NCBI GenBank assembly: GCA_040752255.1 | Contig: JBFMFD010000005.1 | Span: 1-31,604, forward strand | Source of the DNA: J051 sp040752255 | GTDB taxonomy: Bacteria > Armatimonadota > Fimbriimonadia > Fimbriimonadales > ATM1 | Direction: 5' to 3' | Length of the DNA: 31,604 bases | Shown: one piece after another, positions 25,169 to 31,604 of the stretch | How positions within the stretch are numbered: the stretch's first letter is position 1 | Layout: every line of letters starts with the position of its first letter | Notes under the pieces: generated by a model | The model's input: only the letters and a program-made list of their open reading frames with translations | The model's database searches: none | Told to the model about the DNA's origin: nothing | Position numbers and translations under genes: made by a program

Positions 25169-25595
25169 CCCGCCCAGGATACCACACGTAGAGGAAGAGG
25201 TAGATGACAACCCCCGTCACCGACACGTACAGCCAGATCGGAAGCGTCCACCGAGCCAGGCGCCGATGCCGGTCGAACCGCTCCCGGAACGCCAGAAACA
25301 CCGTCACCACCGCCATCGGAGCCACCACCGCCGCCAAGACCGTGTGAGTGAGCAGGATCGTAAAGTACACCGCTCGAACGGCCCCTTCTCCCGTAAAGCG
25401 GGTCGTGCCATGGTGGGCGTGGTACGTCAGATAACCGACCAGGAACAGCGTGGAAGCCCCAAGTGCCCCTAACATGCAGAGGCGATGCTGGGCGATTCGG
25501 CGTCGACGAATAAAGGTGTAGCCCGCAACAAGCAGGCAGGCGCTCGTCAAGTTGAACAGAGCGTTCAGCGTCGGCAAGCGGTCCAGCCACTCCAA
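25158..25595 (-). CDS. ctaM: DUF420/CtaM-family cytochrome oxidase assembly membrane protein
   Basis: A 145-residue membrane protein with four hydrophobic segments. LPTLNALFNLTSACLLVAGY near the N-terminus, the His pair in YLTYHAHHG and ILLTHTVLAAVVAPM are typical of DUF420 (Bacillus YozB/CtaM), a family required for maturation of heme-copper oxidases. The start is a TTG at 25595, four bases after the SCO stop, with GAGGGA upstream. It is the last gene of the ctaB transcription unit, and its stop lies within the palindrome in front of the act-cox promoter. Confidence 0.85.
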   Translation of the reverse strand: MEWLDRLPTLNALFNLTSACLLVAGYTFIRRRRIAQHRLCMLGALGASTLFLVGYLTYHAHHGTTRFTGEGAVRAVYFTILLTHTVLAAVVAPMAVVTVFLAFRERFDRHRRLARWTLPIWLYVSVTGVVIYLFLYVWYPGRASS

Positions 25596-25599
25596 GCGG

Positions 25600-26241
25600 C
25601 TATCCCTCTTCCCGCAGGAGGCGAAGCGCGTCGGCGATCAACTGGTGCACTTCCGCCTCGTCCGTCCCTACGTAGTAGCCTCGAATCTCACCGTCCCTGC
25701 CAACCAGAACGAAGCGGTTGCTGTGAACGAACTCCTCAGCGACCTCGCTGGTGCCGAGCAGGAACCCCTCGCGAGACAACCGGACGACCTCCTCCTTCGG
25801 CCCGTTCAGGAAATACCACTTTGTTGCATCTGCACCATACTGCTCGGCGTACTCCGCCAAGACCTGGGGCGTATCGTTCTGCGGGTCTACCGAGAAGGAG
25901 ACGATGGCGAAGTCCTCCCACTCCTTCAGGGCCTCAAACACCTTCGCCATGTTCCGGTTCATCACCGGGCAGACGCCCGTACAGCGAGTGAAGAAGAATT
26001 CCGCCGCCCACACCTTCCCATCCAAGGCGTCCGAGGCGAGCCGCTTGCCCGTCTGATCGGTCATCGCGAAGGTCGGTGCGGAGCCCAGCGTTGCCCCCTC
26101 AGTCACCGCAGGCGGCGCGACGACCGCCTGAGAGCGCCGCGCCTGAGTCAGCCAGTATAAGAACAGCACACAAACGAGCGCGAGGACCGCGGCTGACCAC
26201 AGCGCGACCCGCAGCACCCCAAAAGAATCTCGTTCCGTCAT
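25600..26241 (-). CDS. SCO1/SenC-family copper chaperone, N-terminally anchored
   Basis: A 213-residue protein with an N-terminal transmembrane helix (about 11-31) and a thioredoxin-fold domain. The copper-binding motif is CTGVC in FFFTRCTGVCPVMNRNM; the conserved His is in EEFVHSNRFVLV. Spacing is the classical SCO1 layout, unlike the C-terminally anchored SCO at 16281-17126. The ATG at 26241 overlaps the preceding subunit III-like stop by 4 nt, so the upstream open frame is not used. It likely helps load CuA of the caa3 oxidase. Confidence 0.9.
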   Translation of the reverse strand: MTERDSFGVLRVALWSAAVLALVCVLFLYWLTQARRSQAVVAPPAVTEGATLGSAPTFAMTDQTGKRLASDALDGKVWAAEFFFTRCTGVCPVMNRNMAKVFEALKEWEDFAIVSFSVDPQNDTPQVLAEYAEQYGADATKWYFLNGPKEEVVRLSREGFLLGTSEVAEEFVHSNRFVLVGRDGEIRGYYVGTDEAEVHQLIADALRLLREEG

Positions 26242-26882
26242 CGAATCACCATGAGCACAACGAAGTACATCAACCAAACGACATCGAGGAAGTGCCAGTA
26301 GACGCCGCACAGTTCTACGCCAAGTTGCCGTTTTGTGCTGTACCCGCCGCGAGCCGCCTTGGCAAGCACCGCCCCCAACCACGCCAGCCCGCCAAGAACA
26401 TGGACGGCATGGGCGATGGTCATGATATAGAACATCCCGCTGAGCGGGTACGTCTGAGCATAGACGCCTTGCGCCACCAAGCCGGTCCAAACCATCACTT
26501 GGCTCACCACGAACAACAGGCCGAGGGCAAACGTTACCGCCAGCCAGCGAACCAACCCCGCTCCGTCCCCACTCCTAAGGCGGCCGCGCGCGATCACGTA
26601 GGTTAAGCTGCTGACAACGATGAGGATCGTGCTGACCCACAGCGTCCCGGGAGGCTCGAAACTTCGGTCCGCAAGGCGGTCAAGAGCCTGGTGAACATAG
26701 ACGAAGGCGAGGCTGCCGAGACCCATCGCGAGCGAGACAAGCCCGAGCCACGTGAGCAGCCGCGCCATGTTCGCCGCCTCTGTTGCATCCCCGTGGCCGT
26801 TGCCGTTAGGCTCTCCTTCCCCGTCGCCGATGTCGCCTCGTATGACCCCACCGCCTGCGCTCGTCTTCTCAATCTCCGCCAT
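26238..26882 (-). CDS. second cytochrome c oxidase subunit III-like protein
   Basis: A 214-residue membrane protein with a Gly/Asn-rich N-terminal tail and about five helices. PLSGMFYIMTIAHAVHVLGGLAWLGAVL and CGVYWHFLDVVWLMYFVVLMVI match the last helices of subunit III. It is a distant paralogue of the subunit III at 12949-13605 and lacks the first-helix pair 'WLFL..E..FF'. The ATG at 26882 follows ctaB by 8 nt with GAGGTAA upstream. It could be an accessory or alternative subunit III, or an assembly factor; this is not decided by sequence. Confidence 0.8.
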   Translation of the reverse strand: MAEIEKTSAGGGVIRGDIGDGEGEPNGNGHGDATEAANMARLLTWLGLVSLAMGLGSLAFVYVHQALDRLADRSFEPPGTLWVSTILIVVSSLTYVIARGRLRSGDGAGLVRWLAVTFALGLLFVVSQVMVWTGLVAQGVYAQTYPLSGMFYIMTIAHAVHVLGGLAWLGAVLAKAARGGYSTKRQLGVELCGVYWHFLDVVWLMYFVVLMVIR

Positions 26883-26890
26883 GAGTTGGG

Positions 26891-27814
26891 TTACCTCAGC
26901 GAGAGGACCATCAGCAGCAGCATCACAGGAAGGTAGAGGATCGTCACGCGGAGCAGCTTTCGGGCGTGTTCGTCGGTCGCGTTCGACATGAACCGCGCTG
27001 ACGCGAGCGAGAGCCACACGCCCAGCGCCACCGCTGCCGCCACGTACGCGGCTACGTGCGTGACGAACGCAGCGAAGCCGGCGGCGACCGGGATGAGCGC
27101 CAGGGAGTAGCGAAGGCACTGCAAACCTGTCCGCCTGCCGCTTGCTTCGGGGAAGGGCAACATCTTGAAGCCGGCTCGGGCGTAGTCGTCCCGATTCAAC
27201 CAAGCGATCGCCCAAAAGTGCGGAAACTGCCAAAGAAACTGCACCGCAAAGAGCAACAGGCTTGCCGGACCGACTGACCCGGTTGCCGCCACCCATCCGG
27301 CCAGGGGCGGAATTGCGCCCGGGACTGCGCCCACTAGGGTGCACAGGTGGGTCCGCGGCTTCAGAGGCGTGTAACCGAGCGCATATAGCACGATGCTGGC
27401 GACACCGAGGAGCGACGTCAGCGGGTTCACGAACACAAACAGCATCATAACGCCCGCCACACCCAGCGCAAGCGCCACGCCGACGGCCTCCTCTGCGGCG
27501 ACGCGCCCCGCCGGCACAGGACGGTTGGCGGTCCGCGCCATTCGTGCGTCTCGGGCTGCCTCGAACGCCTGATTCAAGCTGTTCGCGGAAGCGATGACCA
27601 GGTAGCCACCGAGAAGGGCGCTCAACCAGGTGGCAGCGGGCACTCCTCCGCCAAGGCTAATCGAGCCCATCGCCATCCCCGCCAACATCGAGACCCATAC
27701 GAGCAGCGTTACGCGCGGTTTGGTCAGCGCCCAGTAGTCGCGAAAGCGCGAGGCAACGCCGTAAGGCTCGGTGACGGCGGCTCGGGCGGGTGGAGGCTTG
27801 ATCGCGACGCTCAT
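26891..27814 (-). CDS. ctaB: protoheme IX farnesyltransferase (heme O synthase)
   Basis: A 307-residue UbiA-family prenyltransferase that attaches a farnesyl group to heme b, giving heme O for heme-copper oxidases. The first motif reads EAARDARMARTANRPVPAG, with Glu in place of the first Asp of the usual DxxxDxxM.RT..RP. The second region is FLWQFPHFWAIAWLNRDDYARAGFKMLP. The ATG at 27814 (MSVAIKPPP) is chosen; an in-frame TTG at 27847 would add 11 residues. No ctaA (heme A synthase) is in the window. It heads a four-gene unit, divergent from the GT-C-like gene. Confidence 0.92.
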   Translation of the reverse strand: MSVAIKPPPARAAVTEPYGVASRFRDYWALTKPRVTLLVWVSMLAGMAMGSISLGGGVPAATWLSALLGGYLVIASANSLNQAFEAARDARMARTANRPVPAGRVAAEEAVGVALALGVAGVMMLFVFVNPLTSLLGVASIVLYALGYTPLKPRTHLCTLVGAVPGAIPPLAGWVAATGSVGPASLLLFAVQFLWQFPHFWAIAWLNRDDYARAGFKMLPFPEASGRRTGLQCLRYSLALIPVAAGFAAFVTHVAAYVAAAVALGVWLSLASARFMSNATDEHARKLLRVTILYLPVMLLLMVLSLR

Positions 27815-27844
27815 CGAATCGCCCGCGCAGGTTACCTCAACGCG

Positions 27845-27850
27845 CAAAAT
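27845..27850 (+). promoter_or_regulatory. -10-like CAAAAT eight bases before the GT-C-like gene
   Basis: CAAAAT is followed by eight bases and the GTG start at 27859. No Shine-Dalgarno sequence is present, matching the leaderless pattern seen at other operon heads here. No -35 is recognised. Confidence 0.3.
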
Positions 27851-27858
27851 GAGCCGTC

Positions 27859-29097
27859 GTGCGTCTGCCTGACATGGATCGGCTCTTCGCTGTGGGGATC
27901 GTGCTGATGCTCTGCGTGGTCACCCTGTACACAAAGAGCGCCGTCGGTGGAGACTGGTCGCGATCCGGCAACGACATGCAGTTCCTCCTCCCCGCCCTTG
28001 AGCGGGACTCGCCGGTTCAGTATCTCGCCGGCCCCTGGGCAGGGCGGGAGATCTTCGAATACTACCGCCCGGTTACAAGCGTCGCCATGTGGCTGGAGTT
28101 GCGTGCTTTCGGCCGTGCGCCTACGGGCTGGCAAGCCATCTCCCTGATCCTGCACTTGGCTTCGGTGGGGCTACTTGTCCTGCTTCTCGCCCACCTCGTG
28201 CGGTCGCGGCTCGCTGCGCTCATCGGCGCGGGGCTTTGGGCGTTTCGAGACCGCATCGTGGAGACGGTTGAGTGGGTTCCCGCCCAGACTGACCTCTTCG
28301 CCGGGTTTTTTTCCGTGCTTTGCCTTTGGGCGGTCGCTCGCCACGCCTCAGTAGGAGGATGGCGTTGGGCGCTGGCCGCAGCCGCGGCAGGCTTGCTTGC
28401 CGCTGGAAGCAAAGAGACTGCGCTCGTCCTGGTGGGGCTCGCCCCCGTTGTTGCGTGGGTCGCGCAGCCCGGCGGGTGCCGGCGGGCTTCCCAGTCCGCC
28501 CTTGCGGCGGCTGCGCTGTTGGTGGCGTTTCTCGGTATGCGGTTGGCCGCGCTCGGCGGGCTTGGGTTCCTGCCCGGCCAAGCAGTTGGTGACGGTAGCG
28601 GGGCCGCCATCACCGCTGGGTCGGTAGCGCGCCGATTCGCCCACTTCTTGCTGCCGTATCCGCTTGGGCCGATTGGGGCGCTCAGCGTGCCTGCGACATG
28701 GTCGGTCTGTATCGCCGCAGGCGTAGCGTGGATGGTCAAGGCGCGCCCGCCGCTCGCGGCTGGCTCTCTGTTGGCGGGTGTGGCGGCGGCGGGCTTGTTC
28801 CTGGGCGATGTCGGCTGGCTGCTCCTGCCTGGGACTTGGGCGCACTTTGCGTGGTCCGTTTTACTATCCTTCTTGATTGCAGGGGCGGCGATTAGGTCCC
28901 CGGGGATGGCCGCGGCGGTTCTGGCATTCGGCTTGGTCGCTGCACTGCCGCTGTACCATGTGGTCTATAACACTGCAGGAAACGTCACCTACCTGCCCGA
29001 CGTTTACCAGGCACTACTTTGGGCGTGGGTGGCGGCCTCCTGGCTTCAAGTGATGACCGGTGCCGAGCCTAAACCTCAATCGAGCGGAATCGCTTGA
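27859..29097 (+). CDS. polytopic membrane protein, GT-C glycosyltransferase-like
   Basis: A 412-residue, highly hydrophobic protein with about ten helices. The N-terminal pattern 'D...FLLPALERD...EIFEYYRPVTSVAMWLELRAFG...GWQAISLILHLASVGLLV' followed by 'WAFRDRIVETVEWVPAQTDLFAG' matches the frame of TMTC/PMT-like GT-C proteins ('yRPl...H..n..lH' and 'FalHP.hvEaVaWi..R.Dlla'). The usual HP of the second motif is RD here, so activity is uncertain. The start is a GTG at 27859; an ATG at 27874 is possible. It is divergent from ctaB with 44 bases between starts. Its 3' end overlaps the hydrolase gene by 29 nt. Confidence 0.65.
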   Translation: MRLPDMDRLFAVGIVLMLCVVTLYTKSAVGGDWSRSGNDMQFLLPALERDSPVQYLAGPWAGREIFEYYRPVTSVAMWLELRAFGRAPTGWQAISLILHLASVGLLVLLLAHLVRSRLAALIGAGLWAFRDRIVETVEWVPAQTDLFAGFFSVLCLWAVARHASVGGWRWALAAAAAGLLAAGSKETALVLVGLAPVVAWVAQPGGCRRASQSALAAAALLVAFLGMRLAALGGLGFLPGQAVGDGSGAAITAGSVARRFAHFLLPYPLGPIGALSVPATWSVCIAAGVAWMVKARPPLAAGSLLAGVAAAGLFLGDVGWLLLPGTWAHFAWSVLLSFLIAGAAIRSPGMAAAVLAFGLVAALPLYHVVYNTAGNVTYLPDVYQALLWAWVAASWLQVMTGAEPKPQSSGIA

Positions 29098-29845
29098 GAA
29101 AACTGAGCACCGCCCGCCAGGCCTCGTCCGCGCCGGCGGGGTTCTTGTCGCTTCGGAGCATGCTGGACCCGTGAATTCCCGCGTCAGGGACGAATTGGGA
29201 GGACCCCTCCGCGGTAACCCGCTCGAAGATGCCGCTCGCCTTTTCCACCTCTCCGGGGCTCGATGCCACGAACACCGGAACCCGCACCCTCGACGCCCAG
29301 CCCGCAACCACGCCTTCCTCGCCGAAGTACTCGCCCGGAGAGAACGCCACTATCGCGGCCACCTCCTCGCGCTCGGCGGCGAGGCGGAAGCAGAGCGAGG
29401 CGGAGTAGCTGCTGCCCCAAAGAACGATAGGGCCATAACCGTTCTGTACCGCCCAGTCCAGGGCAGCCACCATGTCGGGATACGCAGCCTCGTACAGTTG
29501 CGGGGTTGTGAACTCGTTCTCGGCAACAGTGCGGTTCCGCCCGAACATCTCGCCGCCCGAGCGTTGGTCAATCGCGAGGCAAGTGAAGCCCTCCGCGACG
29601 AGCCTCGGGGCTATCGGCTCATATTCCGCTGCGCTCGAACCTGCCTGGTGAAAGAGCAGCACGATCGGCCCCTTAGCGCCCTGCGGCCCGTCGTACAAGT
29701 CCCCATACACGACGACGCCGTCGGCTGCTTGAACCGAGAATCCGCCCGTCGGCGGTTTGGCTGCCTCCCCGTCAGACCTTCCCGAACACCCGAAGCAGCT
29801 CCAAGCCAGGAAGGGGACAACCAAACAGCGAAGTACGCCGACCAT
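29069..29845 (-). CDS. lipoprotein alpha/beta hydrolase (dienelactone hydrolase-like)
   Basis: A 258-residue protein with a lipoprotein signal (SCFGC, Cys20). The alpha/beta hydrolase core has an oxyanion strand VLLFHQAGSSAAEY, the nucleophile elbow GSSYSAS (G-x-S-x-S rather than the usual final Gly) and a C-terminal His in DAGIHGSSML. Substrate is unknown; an esterase or peptidase-like role at the cell surface is possible. The ATG at 29845 has no good Shine-Dalgarno sequence but TATGCT lies 6 nt upstream. It is convergent with, and overlaps, the GT-C-like gene by 29 nt. Confidence 0.78.
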   Translation of the reverse strand: MVGVLRCLVVPFLAWSCFGCSGRSDGEAAKPPTGGFSVQAADGVVVYGDLYDGPQGAKGPIVLLFHQAGSSAAEYEPIAPRLVAEGFTCLAIDQRSGGEMFGRNRTVAENEFTTPQLYEAAYPDMVAALDWAVQNGYGPIVLWGSSYSASLCFRLAAEREEVAAIVAFSPGEYFGEEGVVAGWASRVRVPVFVASSPGEVEKASGIFERVTAEGSSQFVPDAGIHGSSMLRSDKNPAGADEAWRAVLSFLKRFRSIEV

Positions 29846-29866
29846 GCGGAGAGCATACCGCCCCCC

Positions 29867-29906
29867 AAAAGTAAAGCGCCCCGTCCCGGGAGGGTCGGAA
29901 CGGGGC
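29867..29906 (-). terminator. Rho-independent terminator of def-fmt
   Basis: On the minus strand, GCCCCGT (29906-29900) and ACGGGGC (29884-29878) form a 7-bp stem, extended by inner CC/GG and CCC/GGG pairs. A U-rich tract, CTTTACTTTT (29876-29867), follows. It lies about 115 nt after the fmt stop and just before the hydrolase gene. Confidence 0.65.
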
Positions 29907-30022
29907 TTGAGGAGGTGAGGAGAGAGTGTTCAAAAACACGCTGGCTACTGGTCAACTCCCTTCCGAAGGGTTCAACGCCCCGCAATCGAAGAAAGTTCCC
30001 GGCTCACAGCAGACCGGCAATA

Positions 30023-30955
30023 CTACGAGTTATCGCCCTTCGGCTCGAGGCGGTCGCCCGGCTTCAGGCGCCTTCCGGCGGCGAACTCCCGCCCCGTCAT
30101 CTCCCGCTTCCCGGGCGGCTTGACACGATCCAGCAACAGGGAGCCGCCGCTGAAGGCGACCTCTAGCGCATCTTCGCGCAAGCCGAGCACCCGCCCCGGA
30201 GTGCCCTGCCCTGCGCCCAGCCTCGCGCGTGTGACGAGCACCTGGCCGGGGCCGGCAGGAAGCCGCGCACCTGGCCGCGGCGTCGTAGCCCGGAACCGCC
30301 GATAGGCCGACTCAGCGGATTCGCCCCAATCGAGCAGGCCCTCCTCGGCGGCAACCTTGGGGGCGTAGGTTGCGTCGGCCTCGTTCTGCGGGGTCCGCGG
30401 GTAGTCGCCGGTGAGGATTCGAGGGAGCATCTCTTCGAGCAGGTCTGCCGCGATGATTGCCAAGCGAGCCTCCAGCTCGCCGGCTGTCTCGTCCGGCCCG
30501 ATGGGCGTGCTGCGAGCGAGGATAATGTCCCCAGTGTCGAGGCCCGCGTCCATCTGCATTAAGGTGACGCCGGTGTGACCCTCACCACCTAGGACCGCGC
30601 GCTGTATCGGGGCGGCGCCTCGGTACTTCGGAAGCAGCGAGGCGTGCAGGTTGATCCCCCCGTGGTGTGCGGTTTCCAGCAGCGCCTCAGGGAGGATCTG
30701 ACCGTACGCGGCGACGATGAGGGCATTCGGCTCGAGCGCCCGCACCCGCACGATGAACTCGGGCGCACGACACTTCGGCGGCGTCTCCACCGGAAGGTTT
30801 AGGCTTCGAGCTGCCCGCTCGACGGGCGAAGGCACCGGCTGCAGCCCTCGACCCTTCGGCCTCGCAGGCTGAGTCACGACCAAGGACACTCGGTCACGGA
30901 TGCGCTCCAGCGCCGGGCAAGCAAACTCGCTCGTTCCGAAGTAGACGACGCTCAC
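30023..30955 (-). CDS. fmt: methionyl-tRNA formyltransferase
   Basis: A 310-residue enzyme that formylates initiator Met-tRNA with 10-formyl-tetrahydrofolate. Motifs are VVYFGTSEFA at the N-terminus, the catalytic region INLHASLLPKYRGAAPIQ, and MDAGLDTGDI. A C-terminal OB-like domain with GRVLGLREDALEVAFSGG and LDRVKPPGKREMTGREF follows. The GTG at 30955 overlaps the def TGA by 4 nt (GTGA) and puts the start right before the first strand; a GTG at 30982 would add nine residues and overlap def more. def and fmt are a classical pair that adds and removes the formyl group. Confidence 0.94.
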   Translation of the reverse strand: MSVVYFGTSEFACPALERIRDRVSLVVTQPARPKGRGLQPVPSPVERAARSLNLPVETPPKCRAPEFIVRVRALEPNALIVAAYGQILPEALLETAHHGGINLHASLLPKYRGAAPIQRAVLGGEGHTGVTLMQMDAGLDTGDIILARSTPIGPDETAGELEARLAIIAADLLEEMLPRILTGDYPRTPQNEADATYAPKVAAEEGLLDWGESAESAYRRFRATTPRPGARLPAGPGQVLVTRARLGAGQGTPGRVLGLREDALEVAFSGGSLLLDRVKPPGKREMTGREFAAGRRLKPGDRLEPKGDNS

Positions 30956-31488
30956 GCGCTGTCTCGCGCCCCGAGCGGCCACTCCCAGTGGAGGGTCTCG
31001 ACCTCGACGCGGTCTATGAACAGGATGCCGTCGAGGTGGTCGATTTCGTGCTGCATGACGCGCGCTTCAAGGTCCTCAAACGTCTCTTCGCGAACCCGGT
31101 TCTCCTCATCGAGAAACCGTACTCGCACCTTGGCGGCGCGCTTCACGTCCCCGTACAGGCCCGGCAACGACAGGCAGCCCTCTTGCGCTATCTGTTCTCC
31201 CTCGGCGGAGAGGATTTCGGGGTTGAAGAAAGCTCTGGGCTTGCCCGAAGCGGCAGAGATGAGCAGCCGGATGGGGCGCCCGAGTTGCGGTGCGGCAAGG
31301 CCAATTCCATTTGCCGAGCGCATGGCGCGGGCCATCTCCTCAGCCAGCCGCCGCAATTCCTTGTTGACGCGCTCGACGGGAGCGGCCTTCTGGCGAAGTA
31401 CTTCTGCAGGGTACTTCACGATCGGGCGCTCTTCGTCGGTGACCCAGAGCACCTTGAACGGTTCGGGGACGACTACCGTAACCGACAC
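30952..31488 (-). CDS. def: peptide deformylase
   Basis: A 178-residue metalloenzyme removing N-formyl groups from nascent proteins. The three family motifs are present: GIGLAAPQLG (61-70), EGCLSLPG (103-110, metal ligand Cys105) and QHEIDHLDGILF (146-157, ligands His147 and His151, catalytic Glu148). The first about 22 residues before IVKYPAEVLR are longer than usual, so a later start is possible, but no in-frame ATG is there. The GTG at 31488 has no Shine-Dalgarno sequence; TAAAAT lies six bases upstream, so a leaderless mRNA is plausible. It is divergent from purS. Confidence 0.93.
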   Translation of the reverse strand: MSVTVVVPEPFKVLWVTDEERPIVKYPAEVLRQKAAPVERVNKELRRLAEEMARAMRSANGIGLAAPQLGRPIRLLISAASGKPRAFFNPEILSAEGEQIAQEGCLSLPGLYGDVKRAAKVRVRFLDEENRVREETFEDLEARVMQHEIDHLDGILFIDRVEVETLHWEWPLGARDSA

Positions 31489-31494
31489 AGCCCG

Positions 31495-31500
31495 ATTTTA
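31495..31500 (-). promoter_or_regulatory. -10-like TAAAAT six bases before def
   Basis: TAAAAT matches five of six consensus bases; six bases later comes the GTG of def. A transcript starting there would have essentially no leader. The -35 is weak (TTACGA at a 21-nt spacing). Confidence 0.4.
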
Positions 31501-31558
31501 CTTCAAACGCCCTCGTGCCCCTCGTAACTTGGCGCGCCGGGATGCCACAATAGCCCGC

Positions 31559-31604
31559 GTGAGCCGCTTTCGCATCTACGTGACCCTGAAGCCTGAACTA
31601 CTCG
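31559..31604 (+). CDS. purS: phosphoribosylformylglycinamidine synthase subunit PurS, first 15 codons (runs off the right edge)
   Basis: From the GTG at 31559 the frame reads MSRFRIYVTLKPELL. This matches the first strand of PurS (M.ka.VyVtLKp.vlDpqG), a small subunit of the purine-synthesis FGAM synthase. Only the N-terminus is visible, so the call rests on one motif. There is no Shine-Dalgarno sequence; CACAAT (31546-31551) lies seven bases upstream. It is divergent from def with 70 bases between starts. Confidence 0.7.
   Translation, partial: MSRFRIYVTLKPELL

Noticed and set aside
26242..27344. Long N-terminal extensions of the second SCO and second subunit III frames
   Set aside because: They run antisense-free but out of frame through ctaB and the neighbouring gene; the 4-nt overlap and ribosome sites give the real starts at 26241 and 26882.

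Overview
The window is a compact, GC-rich bacterial chromosome segment. Taxonomic hints are a menaquinone-pathway methyltransferase, a fused alternative complex III / caa3 oxidase operon, PEP-CTERM proteins with Trp-containing propeller-like repeats, and a high-GC genome with many GTG/TTG starts. This suits Armatimonadota (Fimbriimonadia-like) or a planctomycete-like relative. That placement is inferred from gene content only. Nothing in the window looks like phage, transposon, CRISPR, rRNA or tRNA.

Layout. 1-192: 5' end of a small secreted protein gene on the minus strand. 409-2887 (+): menG, a long-chain polyprenyl diphosphate synthase and a HAD phosphatase, joined by 4-nt overlaps. 2884-5286 (-): argF-argG behind a consensus promoter and a roughly 210-nt leader. 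That leader encodes a previously unlisted 32-residue peptide ending in a run of CGA arginine codons, which looks like an arginine attenuator. 5287-5574: a gene-free stretch with two tandem stem-loops and the 3' remnant of a lost PEP-CTERM gene copy. 5575-10196 (+): two tandem PEP-CTERM paralogues, a short sialidase-like secreted protein and a TPR protein. 10251-12619 (+): hutH-hutG.

12590-27814 (-) is a 15-kb block of sixteen tightly packed respiratory genes in two transcription units. The first is ctaB, a coxC paralogue, a SCO protein and a DUF420/CtaM protein. The second is actA-B-C-D-E-F, an unnamed membrane protein, SCO, and coxB-A-C-D. The second unit starts at a recognisable promoter flanked by two palindromes, one of them CRP/FNR-like. 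Together these genes specify oxidation of menaquinol by alternative complex III, electron transfer through c-type hemes to a caa3 (A2-type) oxidase, and the copper and heme assembly factors. menG and the polyprenyl synthase at the left end make part of the quinone that feeds this chain.

27859-31604: a divergent GT-C-like membrane protein, a lipoprotein alpha/beta hydrolase (-), def-fmt (-) with a downstream terminator, and the first codons of purS (+).

Recurring traits are 4-nt start/stop overlaps, convergent gene pairs whose 3' ends overlap, and a -10-like hexamer 6-8 nt before start codons that lack a Shine-Dalgarno sequence, suggesting leaderless mRNAs.
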